Positions 14,777-24,084 of a stretch of 54,543 nucleotides of DNA are shown here, in pieces. The notes under the pieces were generated by a model. The model did not search any database, was not told the origin of the DNA, and saw only the letters and a list, made by a program, of their open reading frames with translations. Position numbers and translations under genes: made by a program. The DNA comes from Pseudanabaena sp. Salubria-1 (lineage in GTDB: Bacteria; Cyanobacteriota; Cyanobacteriia; Pseudanabaenales; Pseudanabaenaceae), in contig JALQCR010000043.1 of the NCBI GenBank assembly GCA_023336205.1, positions 1 through 54,543 of the forward strand, read 5' to 3'. The number at the start of each line of letters is the position of its first letter. The first letter of the stretch is position 1.

Positions 14777-15748
14777 ATGCAAACTGAGCCGCCACCTCGA
14801 AAATTGTTAGATCGCGTTAGAGATCGCATACGGGTGAAGCATTACTCCTACCGCACCGAAGAAACATATGTGCAGTGGATCAGACGATTTATTTTATTTC
14901 ATAACAAGCGGCATCCTAGCGAAATGGGCGGCGATGAAGTTAATGCATTTTTGACCCATTTAGCAGTAAATGAAAATGTGGCTGCTTCAACGCAAAACCA
15001 AGCTTTGAGCGCGATTTTGTTTTTGTATCGAGAGGTATTGGAGCTAGAGCTAGGGCTTAATCTTGATGCAGTGAGGGCAAAGCGTCCGCGCAACTTACCG
15101 ACAGTCTTAACTGTTGCAGAAACCTTAGAAATTTTAAATAACCTTACAGGAGTGCATCAGATTATCGCCAAGTTGCTCTATGGTTAGGGATTGAGGCTTA
15201 ATGAGGCATTACAACTGCGCGTGAAGGATCTGGACTTTGGTCAACAGCAAATTATGGTGCGTGACAGCAAGGGTATGGAAAGCCGCGTGACCATGTTGCC
15301 TCGTAACGTGGTGGAGCAACTGCAAGAACATTTACAAATTGTCAAACGCCTGCATCAACAGGATCTGACTAGAGGCTATGGTGAAGTAAATTTGCCATTT
15401 GCGCTGAGTAAGAAATATCCCAATGCAGCGAAAGAATGGATTTGGCAATATGTATTTCCTTCTAGCGCGATCGCTAAAGATCCCCGTAGTGAATTGATGT
15501 GTCGCTATCATATCCATGAAACTGGTATCCAAAAGGCATTAAAGCAAGCCGTAAGGTCAGCCAAGATCGAAAAAAGAGTTGGCTGTCATACCTTCCGCCA
15601 TAGCTTCGCTACTCATCTATTGCAAAATGGCTATGATATTCGCACGGTGCAGGAGCTATTGGGGCATAAAGATGTGAAAACAACCATGATTTACACGCAT
15701 GTTCTCAATCGCGGCGGTAAAGGCGTAATTAGTCCGCTCGATCGCTAA
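14777..15748 (+). pseudogene. intI: Integron-type tyrosine recombinase with one internal stop
   Basis: 322 residues plus one internal TAG at 15185-15187, in the same frame on both sides. The N-terminal SAM-like part (KLLDRVRDRIRVKHYSYRTE) and AASTQNQALSAILFLYREVL match integron integrases. The extra IntI-specific segment is present (KYPNAAKEWIWQYVFPS). Catalytic residues are Arg in GLRLNE, His-x-x-Arg in HTFRHSF, His in LLGHKD and Tyr in TTMIYTHV. The TAG replaces the small residue normally found in LLYGAGLRL. It is otherwise full length. Translation gives two pieces of 136 and 185 residues; suppression would give the whole enzyme. Confidence 0.88.
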
Positions 15749-15779
15749 CAATTTCAACAATCACGCGATCGCAATATTA

Positions 15780-16716
15780 GACCTCTTGCAGAACTGAAAA
15801 TTAATCCAGAGCAGAGAAAGTTTTAGAAGCAACAAGAGCGACTTCAAAGTTATAAATGGCGGCAATCAAATTACAACGCAAACCAAAACGACGACGACGA
15901 TTACGATAAGGTAAAGAGAGAATCTTAAAAATCTTCAAGCGACGATTAACATGCTCAATCGCAATACGTTGACGTGCAAGTTGGCGATTAAAACGCTTAT
16001 CCTCCTTGGATAATGAGCCATTTTGAGGCTTTTTGATAGGAATTTGCGAGTTAGGATGCAACTTTTGTAAGCCTTGATAACCCTTGTCTGCCAAACCTTG
16101 TGTCTGTGCGTGAAAATGAACTCCACTTGCCTTGAATAATGAGAAATCATGCTGCTTGCCCTTACCGTAAGCGGTACAAACTATCTTGAAATTAGTCAGA
16201 TCGACCACCAATTGGGCTTTGAGGGCATGATGCTTTTTCTTACCGCTATAAAAATGTTTCTGGTGATATTTAGGGCGCTCAACCTTTGTCTCAGTTACAT
16301 CAATGGCAATTATGGCTGGAGCCTTCTCCTGCCATAATGACTTTTTTCCTGCTAACCGAAACTTTTTCGATTTAATTAAGACATTTTCTACTTTTTTGAC
16401 GATGCGGCAAATCGTCGATTCTGACACTTCCCAGTCGCTAGCAATATGAAAATAGGTGCGATATTCACGCCAATACTGCAAAGTAACCAATATTTGGTCT
16501 TCTAGACTTAGCTTTGGTTCTACACCACCTTGTCCTTTGCTTTGGGCTGCTTGTTGCATTAGTTCCGTCATTTGAGCAAATGTTTCTCTTCTTACTCCAA
16601 ATAACCGTTTAAATTCTGTCGCTGATAGATTTTGACTGGCTTCGTATTTCATCGCTTAATTTGAGTTCTGATAAAAAGCTTATAAATCTAACATGTTTTT
16701 GGTTCTGCAAGAGGTC
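15780..16716. mobile_element. IS5-family insertion sequence
   Basis: 937 bp with 15-bp perfect terminal inverted repeats GACCTCTTGCAGAAC (15780-15794) and complement at 16702-16716, flanked by TA on both sides. It carries a single transposase gene. It lies just behind the integrase gene and before the lipoprotein gene promoter. Confidence 0.88.
15801..16652 (-). CDS. IS5-family transposase (DDE)
   Basis: 283 residues with an N-terminal helix-turn-helix type region (SEDTICRIVKKVE-like stretch after DWEVSEST) and a DDE core: IAIDVTETKVERP, the FYSGKKKHHALKAQ segment, LADKGYQG and a C-terminal basic tail with EHVNRRLKIFK. It catalyses cut-and-paste movement of its own element. Full length with intact inverted repeats on either side, so potentially active. 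Confidence 0.88.
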   Translation of the reverse strand: MKYEASQNLSATEFKRLFGVRRETFAQMTELMQQAAQSKGQGGVEPKLSLEDQILVTLQYWREYRTYFHIASDWEVSESTICRIVKKVENVLIKSKKFRLAGKKSLWQEKAPAIIAIDVTETKVERPKYHQKHFYSGKKKHHALKAQLVVDLTNFKIVCTAYGKGKQHDFSLFKASGVHFHAQTQGLADKGYQGLQKLHPNSQIPIKKPQNGSLSKEDKRFNRQLARQRIAIEHVNRRLKIFKILSLPYRNRRRRFGLRCNLIAAIYNFEVALVASKTFSALD

Positions 16717-16755
16717 TATTGTCAGTCTTTTTATTTGGATTTTTGGACAAACCGC

Positions 16756-16761
16756 TATAAT
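16756..16761 (+). promoter_or_regulatory. -10 box of the amino-acid-binding protein gene
   Basis: TATAAT in CCGCTATAATGCAATC, about 30 bases before the ATG. The same box is kept in the truncated copy at 12231-12236. No convincing -35 element is seen. Confidence 0.4.
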
Positions 16762-16790
16762 GCAATCAAAAAAGCATCTAAAAAACATTC

Positions 16791-17924
16791 ATGCATTATC
16801 AAAAGCGATCGCCTAATCAAGGTCTCTGGCACTTCTGGAAAAAGTTTCTTAATAGGCTAATTCATAGCGCATTCTGGCAAAAGGCGATCGCTTTGTTATT
16901 AGCAGGTTTATGTCTCTTCGCGCTAGCTGCCTGTGAGCCAATCCCAGAGCCAAATCAATCAACTGTTGGTAGTGCCAATCGACTCAAAAACGTACTTAGT
17001 CGTGGCAAGTTGGTTTGCGGTGTCAGTGGTGAGTTACCAGGATTTAGCTTTGTAAATAAAGAGGGCAAATATTCGGGGCTGGATGTCGATGTTTGTCGAG
17101 CGATCGCGGCGGCGATATTTGATAACCCTGAAGCTGTGCAGTTTCGCAATCTCAATGCCAAGGAGCGTTTTACAGCCTTGCAGTCTGGTGAAATCGATGT
17201 ATTAAGTCGTAATACCACATGGACATTAAGCAGAGACACAGCTTCTCGTCTTGCCTTTATGCCCGTAGTTATTTATGACGGTCAGGGTGTGATGGTAAGA
17301 AAGGACAGCAACATTAAGGCGATCGCGGATCTCAAGGATGCTGATATTTGCGCCCAAACTGGGACAACCACGGAGCAAAATCTCGCAGATCAAATGCGTA
17401 AGCGGAACCTTTCTTATAAACCTGTTGTTTATGAAGATGTGAATGCTACTTTTGCGGCTTATCAGTCACAGCGCTGTAAAGCAATTACCGCTGATCGCTC
17501 TGCGCTAGTAGTACGTCGTACTCGGCTTGCTGATCCTGAAAATCATATAGTTTTAGATTTTGTAATCTCAAAGGAGCCTTTAGCCCCTGCGGTTGGTGAT
17601 GGAGACTCGAAATGGTCAGATATTGTCAAGTGGATTATATTTTCTGCGATCGAGGCAGAGGATTTAGATATTTCTTCAAAGAATCTCACAACTCAATTAC
17701 AAAGTAAAAATGCTGAAGTTCGTAGATTTTTAGGAGTTGATGGCAGTTTGGGTAAAGATATGGGCATCGCCAATGACTTCACAGCGCGAGTGATTAAGCA
17801 TGTTGGGAATTATGCAGAGATTTACGATCGCAACCTTGGCAAAGATAGTCCATTCAAGTTGCCACGTGGACAAAATGAACTCTGGAAAAATGGCGGATTA
17901 ATGTACGCACCTCCATTTCGATAA
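16791..17924 (+). CDS. Amino acid ABC transporter substrate-binding lipoprotein (AapJ/NatF type)
   Basis: 377 residues. The N-terminal lipoprotein signal ends in the lipobox LAAC, so it should be tethered outside the inner membrane. The mature part matches the general L-amino-acid binding proteins: LKNVLSRGKLVCGVSGELPG, GLDVDVCRAIAAAIF, EIDVLSRNTTWT and KDADICAQTGTTTEQN. It would deliver amino acids to a partner permease and ATPase not present here. The first 250 bases exist as a diverged copy at 12228-12494. A terminator follows directly. Confidence 0.93.
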   Translation: MHYQKRSPNQGLWHFWKKFLNRLIHSAFWQKAIALLLAGLCLFALAACEPIPEPNQSTVGSANRLKNVLSRGKLVCGVSGELPGFSFVNKEGKYSGLDVDVCRAIAAAIFDNPEAVQFRNLNAKERFTALQSGEIDVLSRNTTWTLSRDTASRLAFMPVVIYDGQGVMVRKDSNIKAIADLKDADICAQTGTTTEQNLADQMRKRNLSYKPVVYEDVNATFAAYQSQRCKAITADRSALVVRRTRLADPENHIVLDFVISKEPLAPAVGDGDSKWSDIVKWIIFSAIEAEDLDISSKNLTTQLQSKNAEVRRFLGVDGSLGKDMGIANDFTARVIKHVGNYAEIYDRNLGKDSPFKLPRGQNELWKNGGLMYAPPFR

Positions 17925-17954
17925 AAAAAGGAGCGCGAAGCGCTCCTTTTTTTA
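17923..17954 (+). terminator. Rho-independent terminator
   Basis: GGAGCGC/GCGCTCC stem with GAA loop between A and T runs right after the binding-protein stop. Confidence 0.85.
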
Positions 17955-18005
17955 TTCTTGCCATCTCACCTTACGCAGAAGGAATTTGTGAGATGCATAG
18001 ATCAT

Positions 18006-18073
18006 GGCTGGCACGGGGGCGCAGCCCCTACAAAATATGGATTTCAGGTAGGGGCTGCGCCCCCGTGCCAGCC
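18006..18073. repeat. 26-bp perfect inverted repeat
   Basis: The arms at 18006-18031 and 18048-18073 are perfect complements (GGCTGGCACGGGGGCGCAGC at the outer end). It is a GC-rich palindrome of the REP type in an intergenic gap. Confidence 0.8.
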
Positions 18074-18108
18074 CTTCTTCGCTAGTAGCAAGAGAGCTAT
18101 ATACTCAG

Positions 18109-18708
18109 TTACCAACCAAAAACAGAAGCGATCGCAGGTTGAGCAACAGGACTAATCTCTTCTAATATCTCAGTATTATTAGCTTCTTCAATCAGTTCTT
18201 CAGTGCAGAAAGTCGCCTGAGTAAATCCACCAAATTGCTTGACTGAGCTTGCCCGCATCCGCACCTTAGGAGCAGGAAACCAGAACCGCTCATAGGAACT
18301 CATGGATGGATAATCAGTGATTAATACCAACGCTTCTTCGTCATCGATTTCATAGCGACCAATCACAGGCATAATTTCTGCATAGCCTCGTTCACGTAGA
18401 AGCTTACCTTTACGACCTGTCTCATCATCTGGCACAAGGGCAAAGACAGTTTCGCCTGAGTGGCTTTCACCATCTTCTTTATCCCATGCCATAGTTCCAT
18501 CCCATTTAACATAGGCTCCGCCGATCGCAGTGGTTGGTTCTACTTCATGCATTTGACAGATTTCGATTACCTTTGGATCGTCAGCGTTGAGTGGATTAAC
18601 AAAAATTTCCGAGCCACCTTTTTCAGCTCTGCGAAAAGCTAGATGATGAGTTGTTCGCTGCGATTTCCATTTGCCTGCACTTTTTTGAAAAAATTCTAAA
18701 GCATTCAT
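18109..18708 (-). CDS. Phycobiliprotein chromophore lyase (CpcS/CpeS family)
   Basis: 199 residues that attach bilin chromophores to cysteines of phycobiliproteins. The N-terminus (ALEFFQKSAGKWKSQRTTHH and FRRAEKGGSEI) and the tail pattern SSYERFWFPAPKVRMR are typical of the CpcS/CpeS/CpcU family. Which subunit and bilin it serves cannot be told. It stands alone with no phycobilisome gene beside it in this window. Confidence 0.9.
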   Translation of the reverse strand: MNALEFFQKSAGKWKSQRTTHHLAFRRAEKGGSEIFVNPLNADDPKVIEICQMHEVEPTTAIGGAYVKWDGTMAWDKEDGESHSGETVFALVPDDETGRKGKLLRERGYAEIMPVIGRYEIDDEEALVLITDYPSMSSYERFWFPAPKVRMRASSVKQFGGFTQATFCTEELIEEANNTEILEEISPVAQPAIASVFGW

Positions 18709-18872
18709 ATTTTGGTTTTTATACTTGCCGATCAGCTATCTATGTCTCAGTCTACTATCGAAAACATTCCAAATAAGTACCTGTGCAGAATAAATCACCA
18801 AAACCTGTAAGATTGCGTCCCGCAGGGGTGGTTTAGGTTTGGAATAAATTAAGCATGTCTACTTATCAATGT

Positions 18873-19271
18873 TTACTTTAAAAACCTTTGTCCCATCCCG
18901 ATCGCCTTTGACCGCTTTCGCGTTTTCACAATTGCAATTCCAGTTATAGAAAAAACAGCCTCATTAATGTGATCAGCCATGCCAGGAATCAGGAACTGCA
19001 TATTCTTGGGGAAGTTTTTAGTCCACATTTTCGACAGTTTATCTTTAGCCTCTTCATTTACGAGGATATTTTTATCTTGATCAATCATTACCATAGCCAC
19101 CTCTTCATCCCTTACGGTAAGTACAATGGCAAGGTTTTCCCGATCATCTTTTAGTCCTTCATACCATTCATCAATGTGCTCTACTAGCCTGTCTTCATAA
19201 AGCGCCTGAGACATGCTTTCGTCTTTCAACAAGGCTTTTCGCAATGCCTTTGATATTTCTCTGGTTCCCAT
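18873..19271 (-). CDS. Hypothetical soluble protein
   Basis: 132 residues starting MGTREISKALRKALLKD. A helical N-terminus is followed by a beta-rich centre (NLAIVLTVRDEEVAMVMID) and a helix-strand C-terminus (DHINEAVFSITGIAIV) before a basic tail. No signal peptide or membrane segment. The family is not recognised; position between the bilin lyase and pfkA gives no clue to its job. Confidence 0.65.
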   Translation of the reverse strand: MGTREISKALRKALLKDESMSQALYEDRLVEHIDEWYEGLKDDRENLAIVLTVRDEEVAMVMIDQDKNILVNEEAKDKLSKMWTKNFPKNMQFLIPGMADHINEAVFSITGIAIVKTRKRSKAIGMGQRFLK

Positions 19272-19345
19272 CGATTTATTGTTTCTATAGGTATTTGTTA
19301 ACGCTAAATTCTAGTTGTAGCCGTCTTTACAGTCAAACTTATACC

Positions 19346-19435
19346 AATTCACGAAAGTGTTGTCACACTTTCGTGAATTTAAGACCAAACCCAGAAAGTT
19401 TTTTTAATCAAGAAATGGCGTAGCTATTTCTTGAT
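19346..19435. repeat. Two intergenic hairpins
   Basis: AATTCACGAAAGTGT/complement (19346-19379) and AATCAAGAAAT/complement (19406-19435). The first has relatives near 42960-42985 (AATTCACGTTGTCACACTT). The gap from 19272 to 19640 holds no gene. Confidence 0.7.
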
Positions 19436-19640
19436 TTGGTATTAGTAAAGTGTGATCTTGTTGCGTCGCTTGCTTGAACAAGGCTACAAACTCAGTTCAC
19501 AAATATTTAGAATCTCCAAACATCTCTTGTCGTGATAATGAGTCAAAGCAAAATAGCAGGATTGAGGTTTGAGGTAGATTGATACAACGTATCGCTGCGC
19601 CTCAATGCTCGATCAACATTGAGAAATTATTACAAGATTT

Positions 19641-20726
19641 ATGACAAAGCCTAAACGTATTGGTGTTTTAACAAGTGGTGGTGACTGCGGTGGACTAAAT
19701 GCCGTGATTCGGGCAGTAGTGCGCCGCGCCCGTGACTATGACATGGAAATATATGGCATTAAAGGCGCAACCCAAGGATTGATGAATCGTCCAGTAGAAG
19801 CGGAATTACTGGACATGAAAAAAGTCTCAGGAATTCTGCGCTATGGCGGCACAATTTTAGGGACTGTGAATAAAGGCAATCCCTTTGCTTATCCTATGCC
19901 CGACGGGACTATCCTCGATCGCGCTGAGGAAGTGATTGAGGGCTACCACAAACTCGGACTAGATGGACTGATTGGTATTGGAGGGGATGGGAGCTTGGCA
20001 ATCTTGCGCCGCCTTGCTCAACAGGGAAATATGAATCTCGTAGCTGTGCCGAAAACCATTGACAACGATTTAGGCGCGACCGAAAACTCGATTGGATTTA
20101 ATACAGCGGTGAGCGTAGCAGTTGAGGCGCTTGACCACTTGACCTATACGGCTATCAGCCATAGTCGCGTCATGATTTTAGAAGTTATGGGACGCGATGC
20201 GGGACATATCGCCGTGAGTGCAGGAATTGCAGGTGGAGCACATATTATCTTGATCCCAGAGATTCCTTATGACCTTGATGAAATATGCGATCGCTTGATG
20301 AATCGCGCTTTACGTGGTTTTAATTTCAGTACGATGGTAGTTGCTGAAGCGGTAAAAACCCCTACAGGTGAGCCTGTGACATATACAAATAGTCTCGGTC
20401 AAAAACTCTATGGTGGCATCGGTCAATATCTCGGCGATCAGATCAGTACACGCACTGGTATGGAGAGCCGCATCAGCGTTTTGGGACATGTGCAGAGAGG
20501 AAGTACGCCATCTCCGCTCGATCGCATCCTTGGGGCAGCATTTGGTGTGGCTGCGGTGGATTTAGCCGCGAAGGACAAATACGATCGCATGGTGGCTTGG
20601 TCAAATCGCGAAGTGATTGATGTACCAATTGCCGATGCGATCGCCCAATATAGCGCCGTTGATATTCATGGCACATTGATTCGGACTGCGATCGGTTTAG
20701 GAACTTACGTGGGAGAACTCGGATAG
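19641..20726 (+). CDS. pfkA: 6-phosphofructokinase
   Basis: 361 residues. Phosphorylates fructose 6-phosphate to the 1,6-bisphosphate in glycolysis. Family motifs are LTSGGDCGGLNAVIRA at the nucleotide loop, GGDGSL, PKTIDND (catalytic Asp), MGRDAGHIA and GHVQRGSTPS. GGDGS is the ATP-type signature, while the Lys of PKTIDND is usual in pyrophosphate-dependent members, so the phosphate donor should not be assumed. A hairpin terminator follows. Confidence 0.93.
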   Translation: MTKPKRIGVLTSGGDCGGLNAVIRAVVRRARDYDMEIYGIKGATQGLMNRPVEAELLDMKKVSGILRYGGTILGTVNKGNPFAYPMPDGTILDRAEEVIEGYHKLGLDGLIGIGGDGSLAILRRLAQQGNMNLVAVPKTIDNDLGATENSIGFNTAVSVAVEALDHLTYTAISHSRVMILEVMGRDAGHIAVSAGIAGGAHIILIPEIPYDLDEICDRLMNRALRGFNFSTMVVAEAVKTPTGEPVTYTNSLGQKLYGGIGQYLGDQISTRTGMESRISVLGHVQRGSTPSPLDRILGAAFGVAAVDLAAKDKYDRMVAWSNREVIDVPIADAIAQYSAVDIHGTLIRTAIGLGTYVGELG

Positions 20727-20755
20727 AATGAGCGGCGCAAAGCGCCGCTCATTCT
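20725..20755 (+). terminator. Hairpin terminator after pfkA
   Basis: GAATGAGCGGCG and its complement around a CAAAG loop, beginning at the pfkA stop. The loop is shared with several other hairpins in the window. Confidence 0.7.
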
Positions 20756-20796
20756 ATAATTATTATGAAAAAGTTTGTCTAGTAAAGCTTCAGCCT

Positions 20797-21825
20797 ATGT
20801 CTAGTCGCCTCAAAGCCCTGTTTTATTACATTACGGCACGGTTGTTACTTGCCCCGATCATGTTGTGGGCGATCGCAACGGTCGTATTCCTGTTAATGCG
20901 AGCGACCCCTGGAGATCCGATCGATGCGATTTTAGGTCCACGCGCTCCTGAAGAGGTTAAAGTGGCTCTACGCGAACAAGTGGGGCTCACTGGATCTATA
21001 TTTTCGCAATATTGGCAATATCTACAGGATTTGTCCCGTTTTAATCTTGGTAAGTCAATTAGTACAAGAGAGCAAACTGTTTGGCAAATTATTAAAAACT
21101 TTTTCCCAGCTACTGCTGAACTGGCGATGTATGCTCTGATTGTGGCTTTGGTGGTTGGACTAACGGTTGGTATTGTGGCAGCTCTGCGTCCAAACACTAA
21201 ATGGGATGTGGGTGGCAGGTTATTTGGGATTATTACCTACTCATTGCCACTGTTTTGGGTGGGAATGATCTTACAACTAGTATTTTCGGTGCAGTTGGGA
21301 TGGCTACCAATAGGAACACGTTTTCCTGCAAGTGCGGAGCCACCTGTAAAGATACTAGGGCTATATACGATTGATGCCTTGATTAATGGCGATTGGCAAA
21401 GTCTGTGGACTAGTATTCAATATTTGATTTTACCTGCGACTAGTTTAGGGATTGTGATTAGTGGCATTTTTGAGAGAATCGTGCGAGTGAATTTGCGCCA
21501 AACTTTGCAGTCCGACTATGTGGAAGCAGCTAAAGCCAGAGGAATTAATTCCACAGCAATCTTGTTTAATCATGCACTGAAAAATGCGATGATCCCCGTA
21601 ATTACAATTTTGGGTTTGACATTGGCTTCGATGTTAGGTGGCGCGGTGTTAACTGAAGTTACTTTTTCTTGGCCAGGGCTGGCGAATCGATTGTTTGAGG
21701 CGATCTCAGGGCGCGATTATCCAGTGGTTCAGGGAATAGTCGTATTTTTTGCGATCATCGTCACGATCGCGAGTATTCTCGTAGACATTATTAATGCTTG
21801 GATTGATCCAAGGATTCGTTATTAA
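20797..21825 (+). CDS. Oligopeptide/nickel-type ABC transporter permease (DppB/OppB family)
   Basis: 342 residues from the ATG at 20797; the longer frame from 20728 would translate the pfkA terminator and is rejected. Six membrane segments are visible and the inner-membrane coupling loop EAAKARGINSTAILFNHALK is characteristic, as are the start LLAPIMLWAIATVVFLLMRA and PGDPI. It should import peptides, nickel or a similar solute, but no partner permease, ATPase or binding protein is nearby. Confidence 0.92.
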   Translation: MSSRLKALFYYITARLLLAPIMLWAIATVVFLLMRATPGDPIDAILGPRAPEEVKVALREQVGLTGSIFSQYWQYLQDLSRFNLGKSISTREQTVWQIIKNFFPATAELAMYALIVALVVGLTVGIVAALRPNTKWDVGGRLFGIITYSLPLFWVGMILQLVFSVQLGWLPIGTRFPASAEPPVKILGLYTIDALINGDWQSLWTSIQYLILPATSLGIVISGIFERIVRVNLRQTLQSDYVEAAKARGINSTAILFNHALKNAMIPVITILGLTLASMLGGAVLTEVTFSWPGLANRLFEAISGRDYPVVQGIVVFFAIIVTIASILVDIINAWIDPRIRY

Positions 21826-21894
21826 AGAACAGCTCAAAGCGCCGTTTATCATCCTTACAAAATCTCTTTAATCTCTTTTTTTGTTGCTAGTGGT

Positions 21895-23559
21895 ATGAAA
21901 ATAAAACCTATTTTTGTCGGGATTGCGGTAGTGGGAGTTTTGCTATTGGTGCTGAGCTTAAGCACGGTGGGCAAGATTTTTGGAGCAAATCCCCGTGATG
22001 TTTTGGCAGGAGTAAAAACTCAGCCACTAGCCGTGAAGTTTTTGCCGCAGCGATCGCCTTTATTTTTATCGTTTTTGGTAAATCCAGAAAAATTAGGATT
22101 ATTTACTCAGTTGGCGGCGAAACCAAGCGATCGCGGCGATGTGCGTCAGGAATTGGCGAACCTCAAACAACAATTGCATCAAAATTGGTTACTAGACTAC
22201 GAGCGCGATATTCAACCTTGGCTCGATCAAGAAATCACCTTAGCAGTAACCGATATTGATCTTGATCGGCAACCTGCTAATGGTTTGCAAACAGGCTATC
22301 TATTAGCATTTGCGGCTAAAGATGCTGACCTTGCCAAAACAAGCATTGATGCTTTTTGGCAGAGATTGGCGGTGAATGGCTCAGATTTGGGGTTTGAGCA
22401 ATATCAGGGAATCTCCATCTTAAATACGAATTTAAATACTAGTTTTGCTGAAGGTAAACCTGCGATCGCAGGGACAACTTTGGATAAATTTGTCTTGTTT
22501 GCCAACGATACGCAGGTATTACACCAAGCCATAGATGCGCTACAAAAGCCTGACTTGGCGCTGACAAATCTGGCAAACTATCGCGATCGCCTAGCACAAT
22601 TTAATTCGGGCAAGAATGCAGGCAAAATTGCGTTAGCTTATGTGAATCTTGCCGAGTTAGGCGAAGAGCTACCCAAAGAAAGCTTGTTAATGAGTCTCAG
22701 TTTTGATAAGTCGGGAATTAGAGCCAAAACAGCACTGAACTTGATAACTGACGACAAGCTCAAAACTCCCGTTGATTCCCAAATAACTGAACTCAAAACT
22801 CCCCACAAAAACTCTGGCAATATTGCTAATAAGATTCCATCGGCTAGTTCCGTAATTATTGGCAATAATCTCGGTGAAGCCTTGCAAGATCTTCAAAATA
22901 CATTGATTCCTGAATGGAAACAAGCCCTAATAAAAGCGATCGCACCCATGACCTTGGATAGTAGTAATTTGGCATGGGCGCAGCGTGACTACGCGATCGC
23001 CTTACTTCCCAAAGCCAATCATGATCTTGATTGGTTGTTAGTCGCAAAAGTGGAAGATGCAAATGCTACGAAAGAATCTCTCTCCAACCTTGATCAGCTT
23101 GTCAGAAATAAGCTCACAGTCGGCGAAATCTCACTAAAAGCTCAACCAGTTACCATCTGGACAAATCTATCTGCTAGCAATAATTCTGGGGTGTCGGGAA
23201 ATGTCGTGGCAGCACATACCCAAACTAAGGATTATGTGTATTTATCAAATTCACTCGCAGTTTTAGAATCCAGTTTAAAGTTAAAGAATAGTGAATCAAT
23301 TGCTGCATCCAAGAGCTTCAAAACTATTTCAGCGAAATTGCCTAGCGATCGATTAACCTATGGATATATCGACAAAAATATTGATCTATCTTGGGCACGG
23401 ACAAGTCTATTAAATCTCAAGGAAGCAAGTGAAATCATGCAAAACATCAGTAATTCTCCCCTAGCACAAACCCTTAAACATATAGAAGTAAGTGGTTTTG
23501 CAATTACTAGTAACGATAAAAGTATGCAGAATAGTGAACTTTTCTTAATTCTGAAGTGA
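21895..23559 (+). CDS. DUF3352 domain-containing protein
   Basis: 554 residues with an N-terminal membrane anchor or signal (IFVGIAVVGVLLLVLSLS) and then a long extracytoplasmic part. LPQRSPLFLSFLVNPEKL and LDYERDIQPWLDQEITLAVT are typical of the cyanobacterial DUF3352 family. The function of the family is not known. It is followed by a short hairpin (GGGTAAGC/GCTTACCC, 23563-23589). Confidence 0.85.
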   Translation: MKIKPIFVGIAVVGVLLLVLSLSTVGKIFGANPRDVLAGVKTQPLAVKFLPQRSPLFLSFLVNPEKLGLFTQLAAKPSDRGDVRQELANLKQQLHQNWLLDYERDIQPWLDQEITLAVTDIDLDRQPANGLQTGYLLAFAAKDADLAKTSIDAFWQRLAVNGSDLGFEQYQGISILNTNLNTSFAEGKPAIAGTTLDKFVLFANDTQVLHQAIDALQKPDLALTNLANYRDRLAQFNSGKNAGKIALAYVNLAELGEELPKESLLMSLSFDKSGIRAKTALNLITDDKLKTPVDSQITELKTPHKNSGNIANKIPSASSVIIGNNLGEALQDLQNTLIPEWKQALIKAIAPMTLDSSNLAWAQRDYAIALLPKANHDLDWLLVAKVEDANATKESLSNLDQLVRNKLTVGEISLKAQPVTIWTNLSASNNSGVSGNVVAAHTQTKDYVYLSNSLAVLESSLKLKNSESIAASKSFKTISAKLPSDRLTYGYIDKNIDLSWARTSLLNLKEASEIMQNISNSPLAQTLKHIEVSGFAITSNDKSMQNSELFLILK

Positions 23560-23613
23560 TTATGGGTAAGCTTGATGCATATGCTTACCCTTGCATTTGC
23601 TATTCGTTAATCC

Positions 23614-24084
23614 ATGACTTTTAGTACATCTACGCCACCTTTTATATTTCATAACATCCCATTACTATTAGTGCTGGTATTGCCATTTCTGGTGCAGGCT
23701 ATTGTAGTTATGGGGCTGATGAGCTATCTTTCCCATAGCCATTGCTCGGTCTGGGCGTATGGATGGACAACTATACTATCTATCGGGCTTGGCACAATCG
23801 TAGCCCATTGGATTAGTCAGCGATATCAATCCTTAGCTCAAGTCGAAGCTGCTCTTAAAGAGTCACAGGAAAAATATAAAGTTCTGTTCCAAACTCTTCC
23901 AATTGGCATTTCAATTACGGATAAAGAGTCTCACATTATCGAAAGCAATGCGATCGCAGAACTTTGGTTAGGAACACCTGAAGCAAGAGAGAATAGCCAT
24001 CATCAACATCCTGAAATTAATCCTAGGATGTTTCTTGCTGATGGTTCCCCAATGCCTGTCGAAGAATATCCCTGTGTTAAGGCT
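23614..24084 (+). pseudogene. PAS-GGDEF diguanylate cyclase, 5' segment
   Basis: 157 codons ahead of an IS4-type insertion. Two membrane helices (IPLLLVLVLPFLVQAIVVMG and AYGWTTILSIGLGTIVA) lead into a PAS domain (KYKVLFQTLPIGISITDKES). Translation of the interrupted allele continues into the element and stops at 24249. With the second segment (25392-26489) it gives an uninterrupted frame of about 522 residues. Confidence 0.85.

Noticed and set aside
20728..20796. Extended N-terminus of the ABC permease
   Set aside because: It would translate the pfkA terminator hairpin; the ATG at 20797 gives a standard permease N-terminus.
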